DNA of 64,000 nucleotides, from NCBI RefSeq assembly GCF_001306115.1, contig NZ_LGCL01000024.1, positions 124,001 to 188,000 on the forward strand, in the 5' to 3' direction. Under the pieces are notes generated by a model that saw only the letters and a list, made by a program, of their open reading frames with translations, did no database searches and had not been told where the DNA came from. A program made the translations under genes and the position numbers. Positions 18,224-26,127 of the stretch are shown piece by piece. Position 1 is the stretch's first letter; every line of letters begins with the position of its first letter. The DNA comes from Ornatilinea apprima. GTDB taxonomy: Bacteria; Chloroflexota; Anaerolineae; Anaerolineales; Anaerolineaceae.

Positions 18224-18652
18224 TTACGGCTCTGGCTGCGGCGCGCGCATCGAAATCGCACTCACCGGGCAGGCCTGGGCACAAAAGGCGCAGCCGATGC
18301 AGGCTTTCGCGTTTGCCAGGTAGGGGTACCGGCGCGGCTTGCCGTTGCCATTCGCAGAAAGTTGGCCAATCACCCCGGCCGGGCAGGCTTGCACGCAGAT
18401 GTTGCAGGCCACACAGGTCTGGTAGTCCCACACCGGGCGCGCCCACTGGGCCGGTTTGATGTGTTCCACGGGCTGCCCATTGGCATCCAACACTGCGCCG
18501 AAGGCGCACACCCGCCCGCAGGCGTTGCAGTCGATGCACAAATGGGGGTCTACGCTGTGCTGCTGGCGCTTCTCACCGCGGATGGCGTCCACCGGGCAGT
18601 AACGAACGCACATAGTGCAGCCGGTGCATTTCTCAGTGATTTGCGTGGGCAT
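18224..18652 (-). CDS. Polyferredoxin with four 4Fe-4S motifs
   Basis: The 142-residue protein contains four complete CxxCxxCxxxC motifs: CTGCTMCVRYC, CIDCNACGRVC, CVACNICVQAC and CIGCAFCAQAC, giving 16 Cys for four clusters. It lies directly after the aldehyde:ferredoxin oxidoreductase gene and its start overlaps that gene's end by 20 bases. This is the arrangement of AOR-family enzymes with a dedicated electron-transfer subunit. The ATG at 18652 follows AGGGAGG. The role as electron wire between the tungsten enzyme and a carrier is inference from context. Confidence 0.9.
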   Translation of the reverse strand: MPTQITEKCTGCTMCVRYCPVDAIRGEKRQQHSVDPHLCIDCNACGRVCAFGAVLDANGQPVEHIKPAQWARPVWDYQTCVACNICVQACPAGVIGQLSANGNGKPRRYPYLANAKACIGCAFCAQACPVSAISMRAPQPEP

Positions 18653-20627
18653 ACTCTTTTTCCTCCCTGGTGGTTTTGTGCCCATTCAACCGGGCGAACA
18701 CTTCTTCCGGCGGGCGGCCGGTCTCGGGGTCCCAGCCCATCTCCTGCCAGTAGAGACGGGTCAGCGCCTGCAGCGGCACGCTGGCCCCGCGGTTGGCGCC
18801 CTGCGTTTGCGGCGGGTCGCCGATGGGGCGTGGATGGATGGCATGGCGCAGGGAAATACCCTCGCGGGCGTTGAAGGCCTGGCGCAGGCTCTGAATATTC
18901 CAGCCGATTTGCATGTACTCCTGCGGGCCTTTCTGCCAGCCGGTGGCCGCGTTAAGCCACTCAAAGATCGGAAAGCGCTGCGCGCCCAAAAACGCGCCAA
19001 AGATGCACGCCCCAGCCCCGTTCAGCAGCGCGGTGTACTGGCTGTTCAACGCCGCCCAGCGTGCCTTTTCGGCGCTGTCGATGTATTTGTTCTTCTTCGG
19101 ATAAAAGAGCTGCTTGACCCGCGGCGCGTTGGGCAGCCGCCGCCACAACTGGTACATCTCATAATAGAGATATGCGCCGATGGTGTGCCGCCCAGGGGTG
19201 GGTTCGACCACGGCATGCAGGGCAAAACCGGGGTCGTTGCGCCCGTCGTGCATGGCCAGTTCCTGCCCGCCAGCTTCCACGGCGTATTCGCGCGCGCGTC
19301 CGCCCAGGCGCTGCGCCGCCAGGCGCGTGCCGTCGGCCAGCAGATCGCCAATCCCCTCGCGGGCGATCATCATATCCAGCAGATTCAACACCACCCGCGG
19401 ATCATCCCATTTCAGCTCCAGGCCGCCGGTGTCTTCGCGCGTGATCAGCCCGTTCTGGTAGCATTCGATGGCAAAGGCCACCGTGCCCCCGGCCGAGATG
19501 GTGTCCATTCCCGCGCGGTTGAGCTTCTCATTGGCAGCGAAGATGCTCTCCAGGTCTTCATTCATCAGCAGACCGCCCAGCGCCAGCACGGTCTCGTATT
19601 CTGGTTTGTGCGTGTCCGCTTTTCCGTTGTTGAAATGGGTCATCCCGCCGCAGCCCACCGGGCAGGAATAGCAGTGATATTTTTCGGTCTCGCGCGCGCG
19701 GATGCGGTCGGGGTTGACGCTGGCCGAGCGCTGGCCGGGGAAATCCGCGCTGCTGCCGGCCCAGTTGCGAATGGGCGCGTCGCCCGATTCGATGCTGTAC
19801 TGATTGAGGCCGGTGGTGCCATATTTTTGCAGAAAGAATTTGTACAGAATGCCGTCCTGGCGCATGGACAGCGGCATCAGGCGCATCAGCACCCCCAGCA
19901 GGCGCGCCCCAAAACCGTTGAGAAACGGCGGCTGGAAGGCAGCCACACGCGCGAAGCGGTCGGACAGGCGCTTGATTTCTTCGGGATCGGCGGCCTGGAT
20001 GGGGTACGCGCCCTGCAGCACCACGGCTTTGAGCTTCTTGGAACCCATCACCGCCCCCAGCCCGGAGCGAGCGGCCATGCGCCCCTGGTCGTTGGAGATG
20101 CCGGCGATCAGCGAAAGCTTTTCCGCTGCCGGGCCGATGCAGGCCACGCTGGCGCTGCGTTTGTTCTGGTGTGCCGCGAGGAGAGTATCTTCGGTCTGGC
20201 GCGTGTCCAGCCCCCACAGGTGGCTGGCGTCGCGCAATTCGACCTTGCCGTGGCCAATGTACAGGTAGACCGGTTTTTCACTGATGCCGCTGAAGAAAAT
20301 GCCGTCATAGCCGCACTGCTTGATCGCCGGGGAGAGGGTGCCGCCGCAGTTGGCGTCGCCCCAGGTGCCGGTGAGTGGAGACTTTCCCGCCACCATCCAG
20401 CGCCCGGTCATCATGCTGCCCGTGCCGGTCAGCAGACCAGAGACGAAGGCCAGCACGTTCTCCGGCCCCAGCGCGTCTGCGCCGGGGGGGATGCGCCGAT
20501 AGAGATAATACGCCGCCAGCCCCAGCCCGGAGAGGTAGGTTTCATACACTTCGGGCGGCACGGCTTCTTCGCTGCAAGTCTGGCGGGTCAGGTCTACCCA
20601 CAGGATTTTTCCGGAAACAGCGTTCAT
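18633..20627 (-). CDS. Aldehyde:ferredoxin oxidoreductase family tungstoenzyme
   Basis: At 664 residues this has normal AOR length. The N-terminal domain starts GKILWVDLTRQTC and contains GLLTGTGSMMTGRWMVAGKSP, the tungstopterin-binding region. The 4Fe-4S Cys cluster is seen as CYSCPVGC (CxxCxxxC), and the fourth ligand probably lies in GAGACIFGAF near residue 575. AOR enzymes oxidise aldehydes to acids with ferredoxin or run in reverse in some anaerobes. The family also includes WOR- and benzoyl-CoA-reductase-like members, so the substrate is uncertain. AAGGA stands 10 bases before the ATG at 20627. Neighbours encode a polyferredoxin and an alcohol dehydrogenase. Confidence 0.92.
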   Translation of the reverse strand: MNAVSGKILWVDLTRQTCSEEAVPPEVYETYLSGLGLAAYYLYRRIPPGADALGPENVLAFVSGLLTGTGSMMTGRWMVAGKSPLTGTWGDANCGGTLSPAIKQCGYDGIFFSGISEKPVYLYIGHGKVELRDASHLWGLDTRQTEDTLLAAHQNKRSASVACIGPAAEKLSLIAGISNDQGRMAARSGLGAVMGSKKLKAVVLQGAYPIQAADPEEIKRLSDRFARVAAFQPPFLNGFGARLLGVLMRLMPLSMRQDGILYKFFLQKYGTTGLNQYSIESGDAPIRNWAGSSADFPGQRSASVNPDRIRARETEKYHCYSCPVGCGGMTHFNNGKADTHKPEYETVLALGGLLMNEDLESIFAANEKLNRAGMDTISAGGTVAFAIECYQNGLITREDTGGLELKWDDPRVVLNLLDMMIAREGIGDLLADGTRLAAQRLGGRAREYAVEAGGQELAMHDGRNDPGFALHAVVEPTPGRHTIGAYLYYEMYQLWRRLPNAPRVKQLFYPKKNKYIDSAEKARWAALNSQYTALLNGAGACIFGAFLGAQRFPIFEWLNAATGWQKGPQEYMQIGWNIQSLRQAFNAREGISLRHAIHPRPIGDPPQTQGANRGASVPLQALTRLYWQEMGWDPETGRPPEEVFARLNGHKTTREEKEYAHANH

Positions 20628-20687
20628 CCAAGTTTTTTCCTTGCGCAACAATGGGCAGGTAACCCAACCCAATTTGAAATAATTATA

Positions 20688-21878
20688 CTAACCCTGTGTG
20701 AAGGCGCGGTTTGCCAGTTCGAGGGCGTCTTCCAGGCGCAGCTCTTCGGGGTTCATCATCGCCGAGCCGTCGTTGATGGCCAGTTTGGCGATGTCTGCCA
20801 ATTGATCGCCCCGCACGCCGGCTTCCTGCAAGGAGCGCGCCAGGCCGGTGATTTCGTGCAGGTCTTGCTTGAGGCGGCGCACCTCGGCAATGGTCTGTTT
20901 GGCGCGCTGGTCGGCGGGTGTGCTGGCGTAGGTTTCCGGGCCGGCCAGCGGCATCAGCAGCTCGGCAATCATTTCGGCGCGGCGCGGCAGGTTGAATTCC
21001 AGCCCAAAGGGCAAAAAGATGTTCATCGCCACGCCATGCGGGATGTGAGCGACGCCGCCGGTGGCGTGGCCCATCGAATGCACGCAGCCCACCATCGAGT
21101 TGGAGAAGGCCGTGCCGGCCATGGTGCTGGCATTGGCCAGCGCCAGGCGGCCGTCTTTGTCGGCCGGGTTTTGGGCCACCCTGCGCAAGTTTTCCCCAAT
21201 CAATTTGACCGCCTGCCAGGCGTAGGCGTCGCTCATCGGGTTCTTCTGAATGCTGAGGTAAGCTTCCATGGCGTGCGTCAGCGCGTCCATGCCGGTGGCG
21301 GCAGTCAGGCGCGGCGGCAGGGTGAGTGTCATGCGCGAGTCGAGAAAAGCGGCGCGCGGCATGAGGAACTCAGAGACGAAGAGCATCTTCACGCCCTTCT
21401 CCGGGTCGGCGATCACCGCTGAATTGGTGGCTTCTGATCCGGTGCCGGCCGTGGTGGGCACCACAAAGAAAGCGCGCAGCGGCCCCGGCAGCACTTCCGC
21501 GCCGCGATAGTCGCGCACATCCTGCCCGCCCAGCGAGACCAGAATGTTGACGCCCTTGGCCGTGTCGATCACCGAGCCGCCGCCCACCGCGATCAGGCAG
21601 TCGCATTGTTTGGCGCGGTACAGCTCGGCCAATTGGTTAACCAGCAGGGTGGACGATTCGGGCGGTACCTCGTCATAAATAGCGGCGATGGTGATGCCGC
21701 TCTCGGCGAAGGCGTCGGCCACAATCTTGCCCAGCCCGGCGCGCGTTACTCCCTGGTCCGAGATGATCAGCGGGCGCGAGACGTTGGCCTGCACCAGTTC
21801 GGCGGGCAGGTTGTTGAGCGCCGTGTGGCCGGAGATGATTTTCACCGGGAAACAAAATTCGTAATAGGTGGGTAGCAT
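20688..21878 (-). CDS. Iron-containing alcohol dehydrogenase
   Basis: This 396-residue enzyme shows the group III alcohol dehydrogenase motifs: GGGSVIDTAKG for NAD(P) binding, TGTGSEATNSAVI, the metal-ligand segment GMDALTHAMEAYLS (Asp and His) and GCVHSMGHATGGVAHIPHG (two further His). It should interconvert an aldehyde and an alcohol using NAD(P)H. Together with the neighbouring aldehyde:ferredoxin oxidoreductase it forms a route between alcohol, aldehyde and acid. AAGGAGAATCTC precedes the ATG. The gene lies 16 bases after the SCP2-like gene and 60 before AOR, so all are one transcript. Confidence 0.92.
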   Translation of the reverse strand: MLPTYYEFCFPVKIISGHTALNNLPAELVQANVSRPLIISDQGVTRAGLGKIVADAFAESGITIAAIYDEVPPESSTLLVNQLAELYRAKQCDCLIAVGGGSVIDTAKGVNILVSLGGQDVRDYRGAEVLPGPLRAFFVVPTTAGTGSEATNSAVIADPEKGVKMLFVSEFLMPRAAFLDSRMTLTLPPRLTAATGMDALTHAMEAYLSIQKNPMSDAYAWQAVKLIGENLRRVAQNPADKDGRLALANASTMAGTAFSNSMVGCVHSMGHATGGVAHIPHGVAMNIFLPFGLEFNLPRRAEMIAELLMPLAGPETYASTPADQRAKQTIAEVRRLKQDLHEITGLARSLQEAGVRGDQLADIAKLAINDGSAMMNPEELRLEDALELANRAFTQG

Positions 21879-21894
21879 GAGATTCTCCTTATCA

Positions 21895-22434
21895 CTACAA
21901 TCCCAGAGGAACGCCGATGAAATAGGTGCGCAGGCGCAGCAGCTGCTTGCGCAGGAAAGGAATGGGCGGCAGGCGCTTCATCAGACGGCGCGCCATAAAG
22001 GCCGGAAACAAATAGGCTTCGACAATGTTGAGCACGCGCACCACCGAGACGGTGTTCGAGAGGTCGCCGCGCGCGCACATGGCGTGCTGGGCGTAAGCCG
22101 TGTCGATGCCCAATTGACCGGTGAGCATGGCGAAAGCGCATTCGATGCTCTTCATATAGATCACCACATCGGCCTTGGATTCATCGAAGCGCGCGCCCTG
22201 GTAGCGCAGCGACCCGCCCGCCAGGCGCGTGACCGCCATCGAGCCGCCGTCGGGGCGAATGCGCATCATCAGGGTAAAGCCCTCCGGCCAGGTTTGCACC
22301 TCGTGCTGGATGAGCGGGTCCAGGCGCGAGAGCGACTGCAAGGCCCGCCCCAGCACGAACAATACCACCTGATTGATCAGGCGCTTGAGTGGTTTGCGCC
22401 GCGGCGCGATTTCGGGAAATTTTGCCATCTCCAC
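21895..22434 (-). CDS. SCP2 sterol-carrier-like protein
   Basis: The 179-residue protein has a core resembling the SCP2 lipid-binding fold: strands around FTLMMRIRPDGGSMAVTRLAGG followed by KADVVIYMKSIECAFAMLTG and a helical tail. Similar proteins often occur beside AOR and Fe-alcohol dehydrogenase genes, so it may carry a hydrophobic substrate to them; that is inference. A GTG at 22434 sits 6 bases after AGGAGG, whereas the ATG at 22428 is 12 bases from it; either could be used. The family call rests on composition and context and should be treated as probable. Confidence 0.65.
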   Translation of the reverse strand: MEMAKFPEIAPRRKPLKRLINQVVLFVLGRALQSLSRLDPLIQHEVQTWPEGFTLMMRIRPDGGSMAVTRLAGGSLRYQGARFDESKADVVIYMKSIECAFAMLTGQLGIDTAYAQHAMCARGDLSNTVSVVRVLNIVEAYLFPAFMARRLMKRLPPIPFLRKQLLRLRTYFIGVPLGL

Positions 22435-22469
22435 AGCCCACCTCCTCTGAAACACGCAAAGCAAAAAAA

Positions 22470-23045
22470 TTAATTCAGCATGCCGCCCGCGAAACGGTCG
22501 GCAATTTTCTCCAGTGGCAGCTCTTCCACCCCCAGAATGGCCTGCATCACCAGGCCGTCGAGGGTGGACAGGAAAATCAGCGCGGCGATTCTGCGCTGCT
22601 CATCGTCCGCGACAAAGGGCGCGATGCCGTCTTCAATCATCGCGCGCCACTCGCGGTATTTCTGCAAAAAGCGTTCGCGCACCGCCGCGTCGCTGCTCAG
22701 CGCCGCCTCGATCAGATAATGATGCAGCTTGCCGCGCACCTGGTCGCCCACAATGGTTTTCAGCACCACCTCCAGAATCGCGGCAGGGTCGGCCTGCAGG
22801 TCGGAGGTGCGCGCCCAGTCCAGCAGTTGGCGCGTTACGCGGTCAAAATGCTGGTCGGTTACCTCAAAAATCAGTTCGGATTTGGAGGAGTAATAGTAAA
22901 ACAGCGTGCCGGGGCTGATCTGCGCCTCGCGGGCAATATCTTTCAGGCTGGTGCTGCCCACACCGTTTTCCACGAACAGCCGGCTGGCTGCCGCGAGAAT
23001 AGACTGCCGGGTTTCTTCCCCCTGGGAATGGATGCGCCTGGCCAT
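22470..23045 (-). CDS. TetR-family repressor of the AOR/ADH operon
   Basis: This 191-residue regulator has the N-terminal motif RQSILAAASRLFVENGVGSTSLKDIA, then EAQISPGTLFYYYSSKSELI, a textbook TetR helix-turn-helix. The C-terminal two thirds form the ligand domain. It is the first gene of the operon that includes SCP2-like, alcohol dehydrogenase, AOR and polyferredoxin genes, with a palindrome just upstream of its ATG. Autoregulation and control of the metabolic genes by a hydrophobic aldehyde, acyl-CoA or lipid is a reasonable inference. The ATG at 23045 is preceded by AGGAAA. Confidence 0.9.
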   Translation of the reverse strand: MARRIHSQGEETRQSILAAASRLFVENGVGSTSLKDIAREAQISPGTLFYYYSSKSELIFEVTDQHFDRVTRQLLDWARTSDLQADPAAILEVVLKTIVGDQVRGKLHHYLIEAALSSDAAVRERFLQKYREWRAMIEDGIAPFVADDEQRRIAALIFLSTLDGLVMQAILGVEELPLEKIADRFAGGMLN

Positions 23046-23075
23046 GATGGTTTCCTGTGCAGGTGAGTTTTGTCG

Positions 23076-23089
23076 GTCGGTCAACCGAC
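23076..23089. promoter_or_regulatory. Palindromic operator upstream of the TetR gene
   Basis: GTCGGTCAACCGAC is an inverted repeat with two perfect 6-base arms around CA. It overlaps the predicted transcription start of the promoter at 23097-23125 and resembles sites bound by TetR/FadR-type repressors. An additional overlapping CGGTCGGT extends it on one side. Confidence 0.65.
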
Positions 23090-23096
23090 TGATAAT

Positions 23097-23125
23097 AGCA
23101 TAGCATGAAATGAATGGGGATTCAA
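23097..23125 (-). promoter_or_regulatory. Promoter of the AOR/ADH operon
   Basis: On the minus strand -35 TTGAAT (23120-23125) and -10 TATGCT (23097-23102) are 17 bases apart. The start site would fall near 23090, inside the palindrome, about 45 bases before the TetR ATG. Confidence 0.6.
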
Positions 23126-23210
23126 GATGGAAATGAAAAACAAACTTACTATTGAAGATTGGATTAAGTTAAATAAGGAGAAAGTTAAGCGAAACAACAG
23201 CACAAGAAAT

Positions 23211-23819
23211 TTATCTAAAATGATGACCATAAATCAGCATAAAAGCAACGGCTAGTTCAATAAGTTGCAGACTTTTATCCTCAATTAATCCTTCGAAATT
23301 ATAGAAACGTAAAGATCTTGTTTGAAGTAACTGCTCAATTTCTGTAATTGACGGGTCATGTATATTTGTAAATCGTTGGGAAAGTCCATGTTGAATGGGT
23401 ATTCGTACTTGGTCATAAAATTCTTTAATTTCACTTGCATCGTTATCTTGGATTAAATTCTGTTCTTTTAATACATCTATCATTGGTTTAAAATCCCAAC
23501 GTGGCTTTTTACTATTCTCAATATTAGTTTCTCTTAAAATAAAATCTTTTTCATAATTTAGCCGCCCTTGATTTCTTTGACATTCTGAATATATTAAAAG
23601 ATCTCTAACAAATAACTCTAAAAGACTGCAAACTAAATTTAGACTTGCTAAGAGTAAGCCCGCCTCTAACGCATACAACACCTCTATTCTATAATTTTCA
23701 CCAGCGCCTCCGATTAGGGTAATTTTTGAAATATCACCTTGCAAAGTTCTAATTCGCTTCACTTGGTTTGGCTCAAACTGTTCTTCCAGTTTTCTGATTG
23801 GATATTGGTTCATGTGCAC
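23211..23819 (-). CDS. AT-rich hypothetical protein with a HEPN-like RxxxxH motif
   Basis: The 202-residue protein is encoded by DNA much richer in A+T than its surroundings, which suggests recent acquisition. It is predicted mainly helical. A stretch FYDQVRIPIQHGLSQRF near residue 140 contains R-x4-H followed by G, the signature position of HEPN-type RNases and nucleotide-binding proteins; the upstream conserved acidic/aromatic features are less clear. No membrane segment except a hydrophobic helix around residues 50-70. The GTG start at 23819 is preceded by AAGGA at 7 bases. HEPN proteins act in toxin-antitoxin and phage defence systems, but this assignment is tentative. Confidence 0.6.
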   Translation of the reverse strand: MHMNQYPIRKLEEQFEPNQVKRIRTLQGDISKITLIGGAGENYRIEVLYALEAGLLLASLNLVCSLLELFVRDLLIYSECQRNQGRLNYEKDFILRETNIENSKKPRWDFKPMIDVLKEQNLIQDNDASEIKEFYDQVRIPIQHGLSQRFTNIHDPSITEIEQLLQTRSLRFYNFEGLIEDKSLQLIELAVAFMLIYGHHFR

Positions 23820-23881
23820 TTGTGTATCCTTTTTGCAGAGTAGAATGAGAGAGATGAATCAAATCTTAGGATTCTAATTTC

Positions 23882-24112
23882 TTAACCTCGCCTGCTTCGA
23901 GGCAATGCAGACGCGACAAGCAATAATAGCCCAAGCGGTCCAAATAACATGCAATAGGTTTGAAAAACCTGCCCCATTATGTCTGGATAGATAATGTATA
24001 CAACTAGGAAAAGGACAACTATCGGGCTAAATTGATGACCAGTTTTCGCAAGAATTTTATTTTCCTCAACATTGTTTTTTAGTGTAGGATTATCGAAAGA
24101 ATTACCTGATAT
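23882..24112 (-). pseudogene. Open frame with membrane helices but no start codon
   Basis: An open frame of 76 codons directly follows, in the same frame, the tandem stops TGA TAG that end the zinc-ribbon gene at 24116. Its translation is protein-like: KNNVEENKILAKTGHQFSP, then two hydrophobic helices (VVLFLVVYIIYP and LFGPLGLLLLVASAL) and a basic end PRSRRG. There is no ATG, GTG or TTG in its first 40 codons. It could be the membrane tail of a longer ancestral zinc-ribbon protein cut by mutation, or a product of stop-codon readthrough. Confidence 0.4.
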
Positions 24113-24115
24113 CTA

Positions 24116-24397
24116 TCAATCAGCCGCATCAAAGTAACTTCTACAATCATTGCAAAAGAATTTTCCAGGTTTTGGACCATTTGGAATTAGTTTAAATTTT
24201 GTAGTTCCCGCCGATAAATTTATCGTTCGTCCAATAATGCCGCATTGCACAGAGACAGTATCATCTGATCCACAATGTGAACATGTTGGTAAAGTTGCGT
24301 TCTCAAAATGCATGAGTGTGTCTCGATAACCAGGGTACTTCGCTTCTATTTCTTTTATTTGATTTTCCGAAATCTTTAACATTTTATCGTTCCCCAT
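24116..24397 (-). CDS. Small zinc-ribbon protein, AT-rich
   Basis: The 93-residue protein has two Cys pairs, CSHC (about residues 39-42) and CNDC (about 82-85), making a probable zinc ribbon over a beta hairpin. The N-terminal 35 residues (ENQIKEIEAKYPGYRDTLMH) form a helix. I do not recognise a named family. It ends with a double stop, and the same frame then runs on through a membrane-like segment (see 23882-24112). The gene belongs to the AT-rich island between the AOR operon and the metallophosphoesterase gene. Confidence 0.55.
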   Translation of the reverse strand: MGNDKMLKISENQIKEIEAKYPGYRDTLMHFENATLPTCSHCGSDDTVSVQCGIIGRTINLSAGTTKFKLIPNGPKPGKFFCNDCRSYFDAAD

Positions 24398-24400
24398 TTG

Positions 24401-24610
24401 TTAATAGCAGTGATCAGATAACGAAAATCTGATTGTATGACCCGCGATAAGGATGGTTATTTTGATCAAATTAGAAGTCGCGATCTTTCCCCCATCCTCA
24501 TTAATTATATTCGTCTCTAGAACTTTAGCAATTGAAAACTCATGACCCCTGGCCACCTGACGGGTTTTTCTACACCCGTTGCAAAACGGGTTATACTTTT
24601 TTTTGTTCAA
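24401..24610 (-). CDS. Small AT-rich open frame, uncertain gene
   Basis: This 69-residue frame has a CNGC motif near the N-terminus and a beta-rich C-terminus (LIKITILIAGHTIRFSLS). The only starts are TTG at 24610 with a weak ribosome-binding site, so it may be a fragment. It ends 3 bases before the zinc-ribbon gene start and would be co-transcribed. Its upstream end abuts the divergent metallophosphoesterase gene. Confidence 0.35.
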   Translation of the reverse strand: MNKKKYNPFCNGCRKTRQVARGHEFSIAKVLETNIINEDGGKIATSNLIKITILIAGHTIRFSLSDHCY

Positions 24611-24635
24611 CCCAATTGATCAGGTACTTCTTGTT

Positions 24636-25610
24636 ATGAAAACTCGCTTTTTCCCCCTCCTCTGGATTCTGCTGGCGGCAATCATCCTCACCGCCGCCTA
24701 CACATACTTCGACAACCAGCGCGTGATCCTGGTCCGGCAGCAGGTTGAGATCGAGAACCTGCCGCCCGAATTTGAAGGCTTCACCATTCTGCAGGTCAGC
24801 GATCTGCACGGCAAACGCTTTGGCGCCAACCAGCAGCGTCTGCTGGAGCTGATCAACAACACGCCTTACGATATGCTGGCCATCTCCGGCGACATGGACA
24901 GCGGCTACCAGCCCGACAGCCAGCCATTCTTCGAGCTGCTCGACGGGCTTGAAAACAAAGAGAACATCTTTTACACCAGTGGCAACAGCGGACCGTACGC
25001 GTTTGAGGAGTTGACCGGCGCGCTGACCGAGTCCGGCCAGGTTCTGCAAAGCAAAGGCGTCAAGCCGCTGAACCAGCTCTACACCCTGCAGCGCGGAGAA
25101 AGCCGCCTGTATGTGGGCGAGTTCTGGTTGTTGGATGTGATCAAGATTTACAACCTGGGGTTTTCCCAACAGCAGCTGGACCAGCCGGGGCTATCGGCAG
25201 CCGACCGCGAATATTATCAGGCCGCCCAGCAGTACGGGCAGGAGCTGCTCGCCCAACTGCAGCCCATTCAACCCGGCGACACGCTGATTGGCATCACGCA
25301 TGTGCCGTTTTCCATCGATTCTGTCAGCGAGATGCCGGCCATCGCGCCTTCCTACGACCTGGTGCTGGCCGGGCATTATCACGGCGGGCAGATCCGCTTG
25401 CCGCTGATCGGGGCCGTCTACATCCCCGACGGCGCGTCGGAACGCGGCGGTTTCTTCCCGGCGCGGGACGAAGTGAGCGGCCTGAAGGATTGGGGGGATT
25501 TTCAGCAGTACGTCTCGCGTGGATTGGGGGCCAGCAGCGGCATTCCGCTGTTGAACTTCCGCCTGTTCAACACGCCTGAGATTAATCTCATAACTCTCAC
25601 CGCGAAATGA
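24636..25610 (+). CDS. Membrane-anchored metallophosphoesterase, YkuE-like
   Basis: The 324-residue protein has an N-terminal membrane anchor (about 5-22) and a calcineurin-like phosphoesterase domain facing outward. The metal motifs are visible in order: VSDLHG (DxH), SGDMDSG (GDxxD), ITHVP (His) and AGHYHGGQIRLP (GHxH). The usual GNHD/GNHE motif reads GNSGPYAF, so the general-acid His is replaced by Ser. The family includes UDP-diacylglucosamine- and phospholipid-acting hydrolases. The ATG at 24636 has a weak AGGT 9 bases ahead. GC content returns to the chromosomal norm here, marking the end of the AT-rich island. Confidence 0.82.
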   Translation: MKTRFFPLLWILLAAIILTAAYTYFDNQRVILVRQQVEIENLPPEFEGFTILQVSDLHGKRFGANQQRLLELINNTPYDMLAISGDMDSGYQPDSQPFFELLDGLENKENIFYTSGNSGPYAFEELTGALTESGQVLQSKGVKPLNQLYTLQRGESRLYVGEFWLLDVIKIYNLGFSQQQLDQPGLSAADREYYQAAQQYGQELLAQLQPIQPGDTLIGITHVPFSIDSVSEMPAIAPSYDLVLAGHYHGGQIRLPLIGAVYIPDGASERGGFFPARDEVSGLKDWGDFQQYVSRGLGASSGIPLLNFRLFNTPEINLITLTAK

Positions 25611-25698
25611 TTTTTCTTCGGAGGGTTTCGAGATTGGGCTGACGCAACGCAGCGCGTCCGCCCACATTGCCGTCCATACCAGAATCCCGTTCCTCGGT

Positions 25699-26120
25699 AG
25701 GGTGCGGCGCCGCCGCACCGGTCTGATTTGGCGATATTCTGACCCAATGCAATGGATCGACTCGAAACCGATCCATCAAAGGAAACGGTGGGTTGAGTGC
25801 GGGGCTGAAGCTCTTTTGCCTCAATGGAAATTGTCCGCCCTCAACACCACCCTACAAGAGAAGTCCCATCCGCTTCTCCCTCCCTAAAATGCGTTTTCCA
25901 GCATTTTGGGGAGGGTTTGGGGTGGGGCCCGTAGTGCGGCGCCGCCGCACCGGTCTGATTTGGCGATATTCTGACCCAATGCAATGGATCGACTCGAAAC
26001 CGATTCATCAAAAGAAACGGTGGGTTGAGGGCTGGAGCAAAGTTCTTTTGACTCAATGGAATTTGTCCGCCCTCAACACCACCCTACAACAGATGCTGTT
26101 CCTCGGTAGGGGCGGACGGC
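25699..26120. repeat. Intergenic repeat block B, two 156-base units
   Basis: Two nearly identical 156-base units lie at 25702-25857 and 25934-26089, 232 bases apart. Each starts with the hairpin GTGCGGCGCCGCCGCAC and ends with CCGCCCTCAACACCACCCTA. Between them is the same fold-back element as in block A (arms 25878-25892 and 25901-25915). A third partial copy begins at 26105 with GGTAGGGGCGGACGGCCGT and stops at the beta-lactamase-like gene. The stretch 25611-25698 shows no gene. Confidence 0.85.
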
Positions 26121-26127
26121 CGTTTGC

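Noticed and set aside
18615..21422. Very long plus-strand open frame (935 codons) opposite the AOR and ADH genes
   Set aside because: It is antisense to well-supported genes with full motifs. Its translation is rich in His, Arg and Gln, typical of a reversed GC-rich frame.
23127..23255. 42-codon plus-strand frame with GGGGA upstream in the AT-rich island
   Set aside because: Small Lys/Asn-rich frame that overlaps the end of the HEPN-like gene; likely chance in AT-rich DNA, though a gene remnant is possible.
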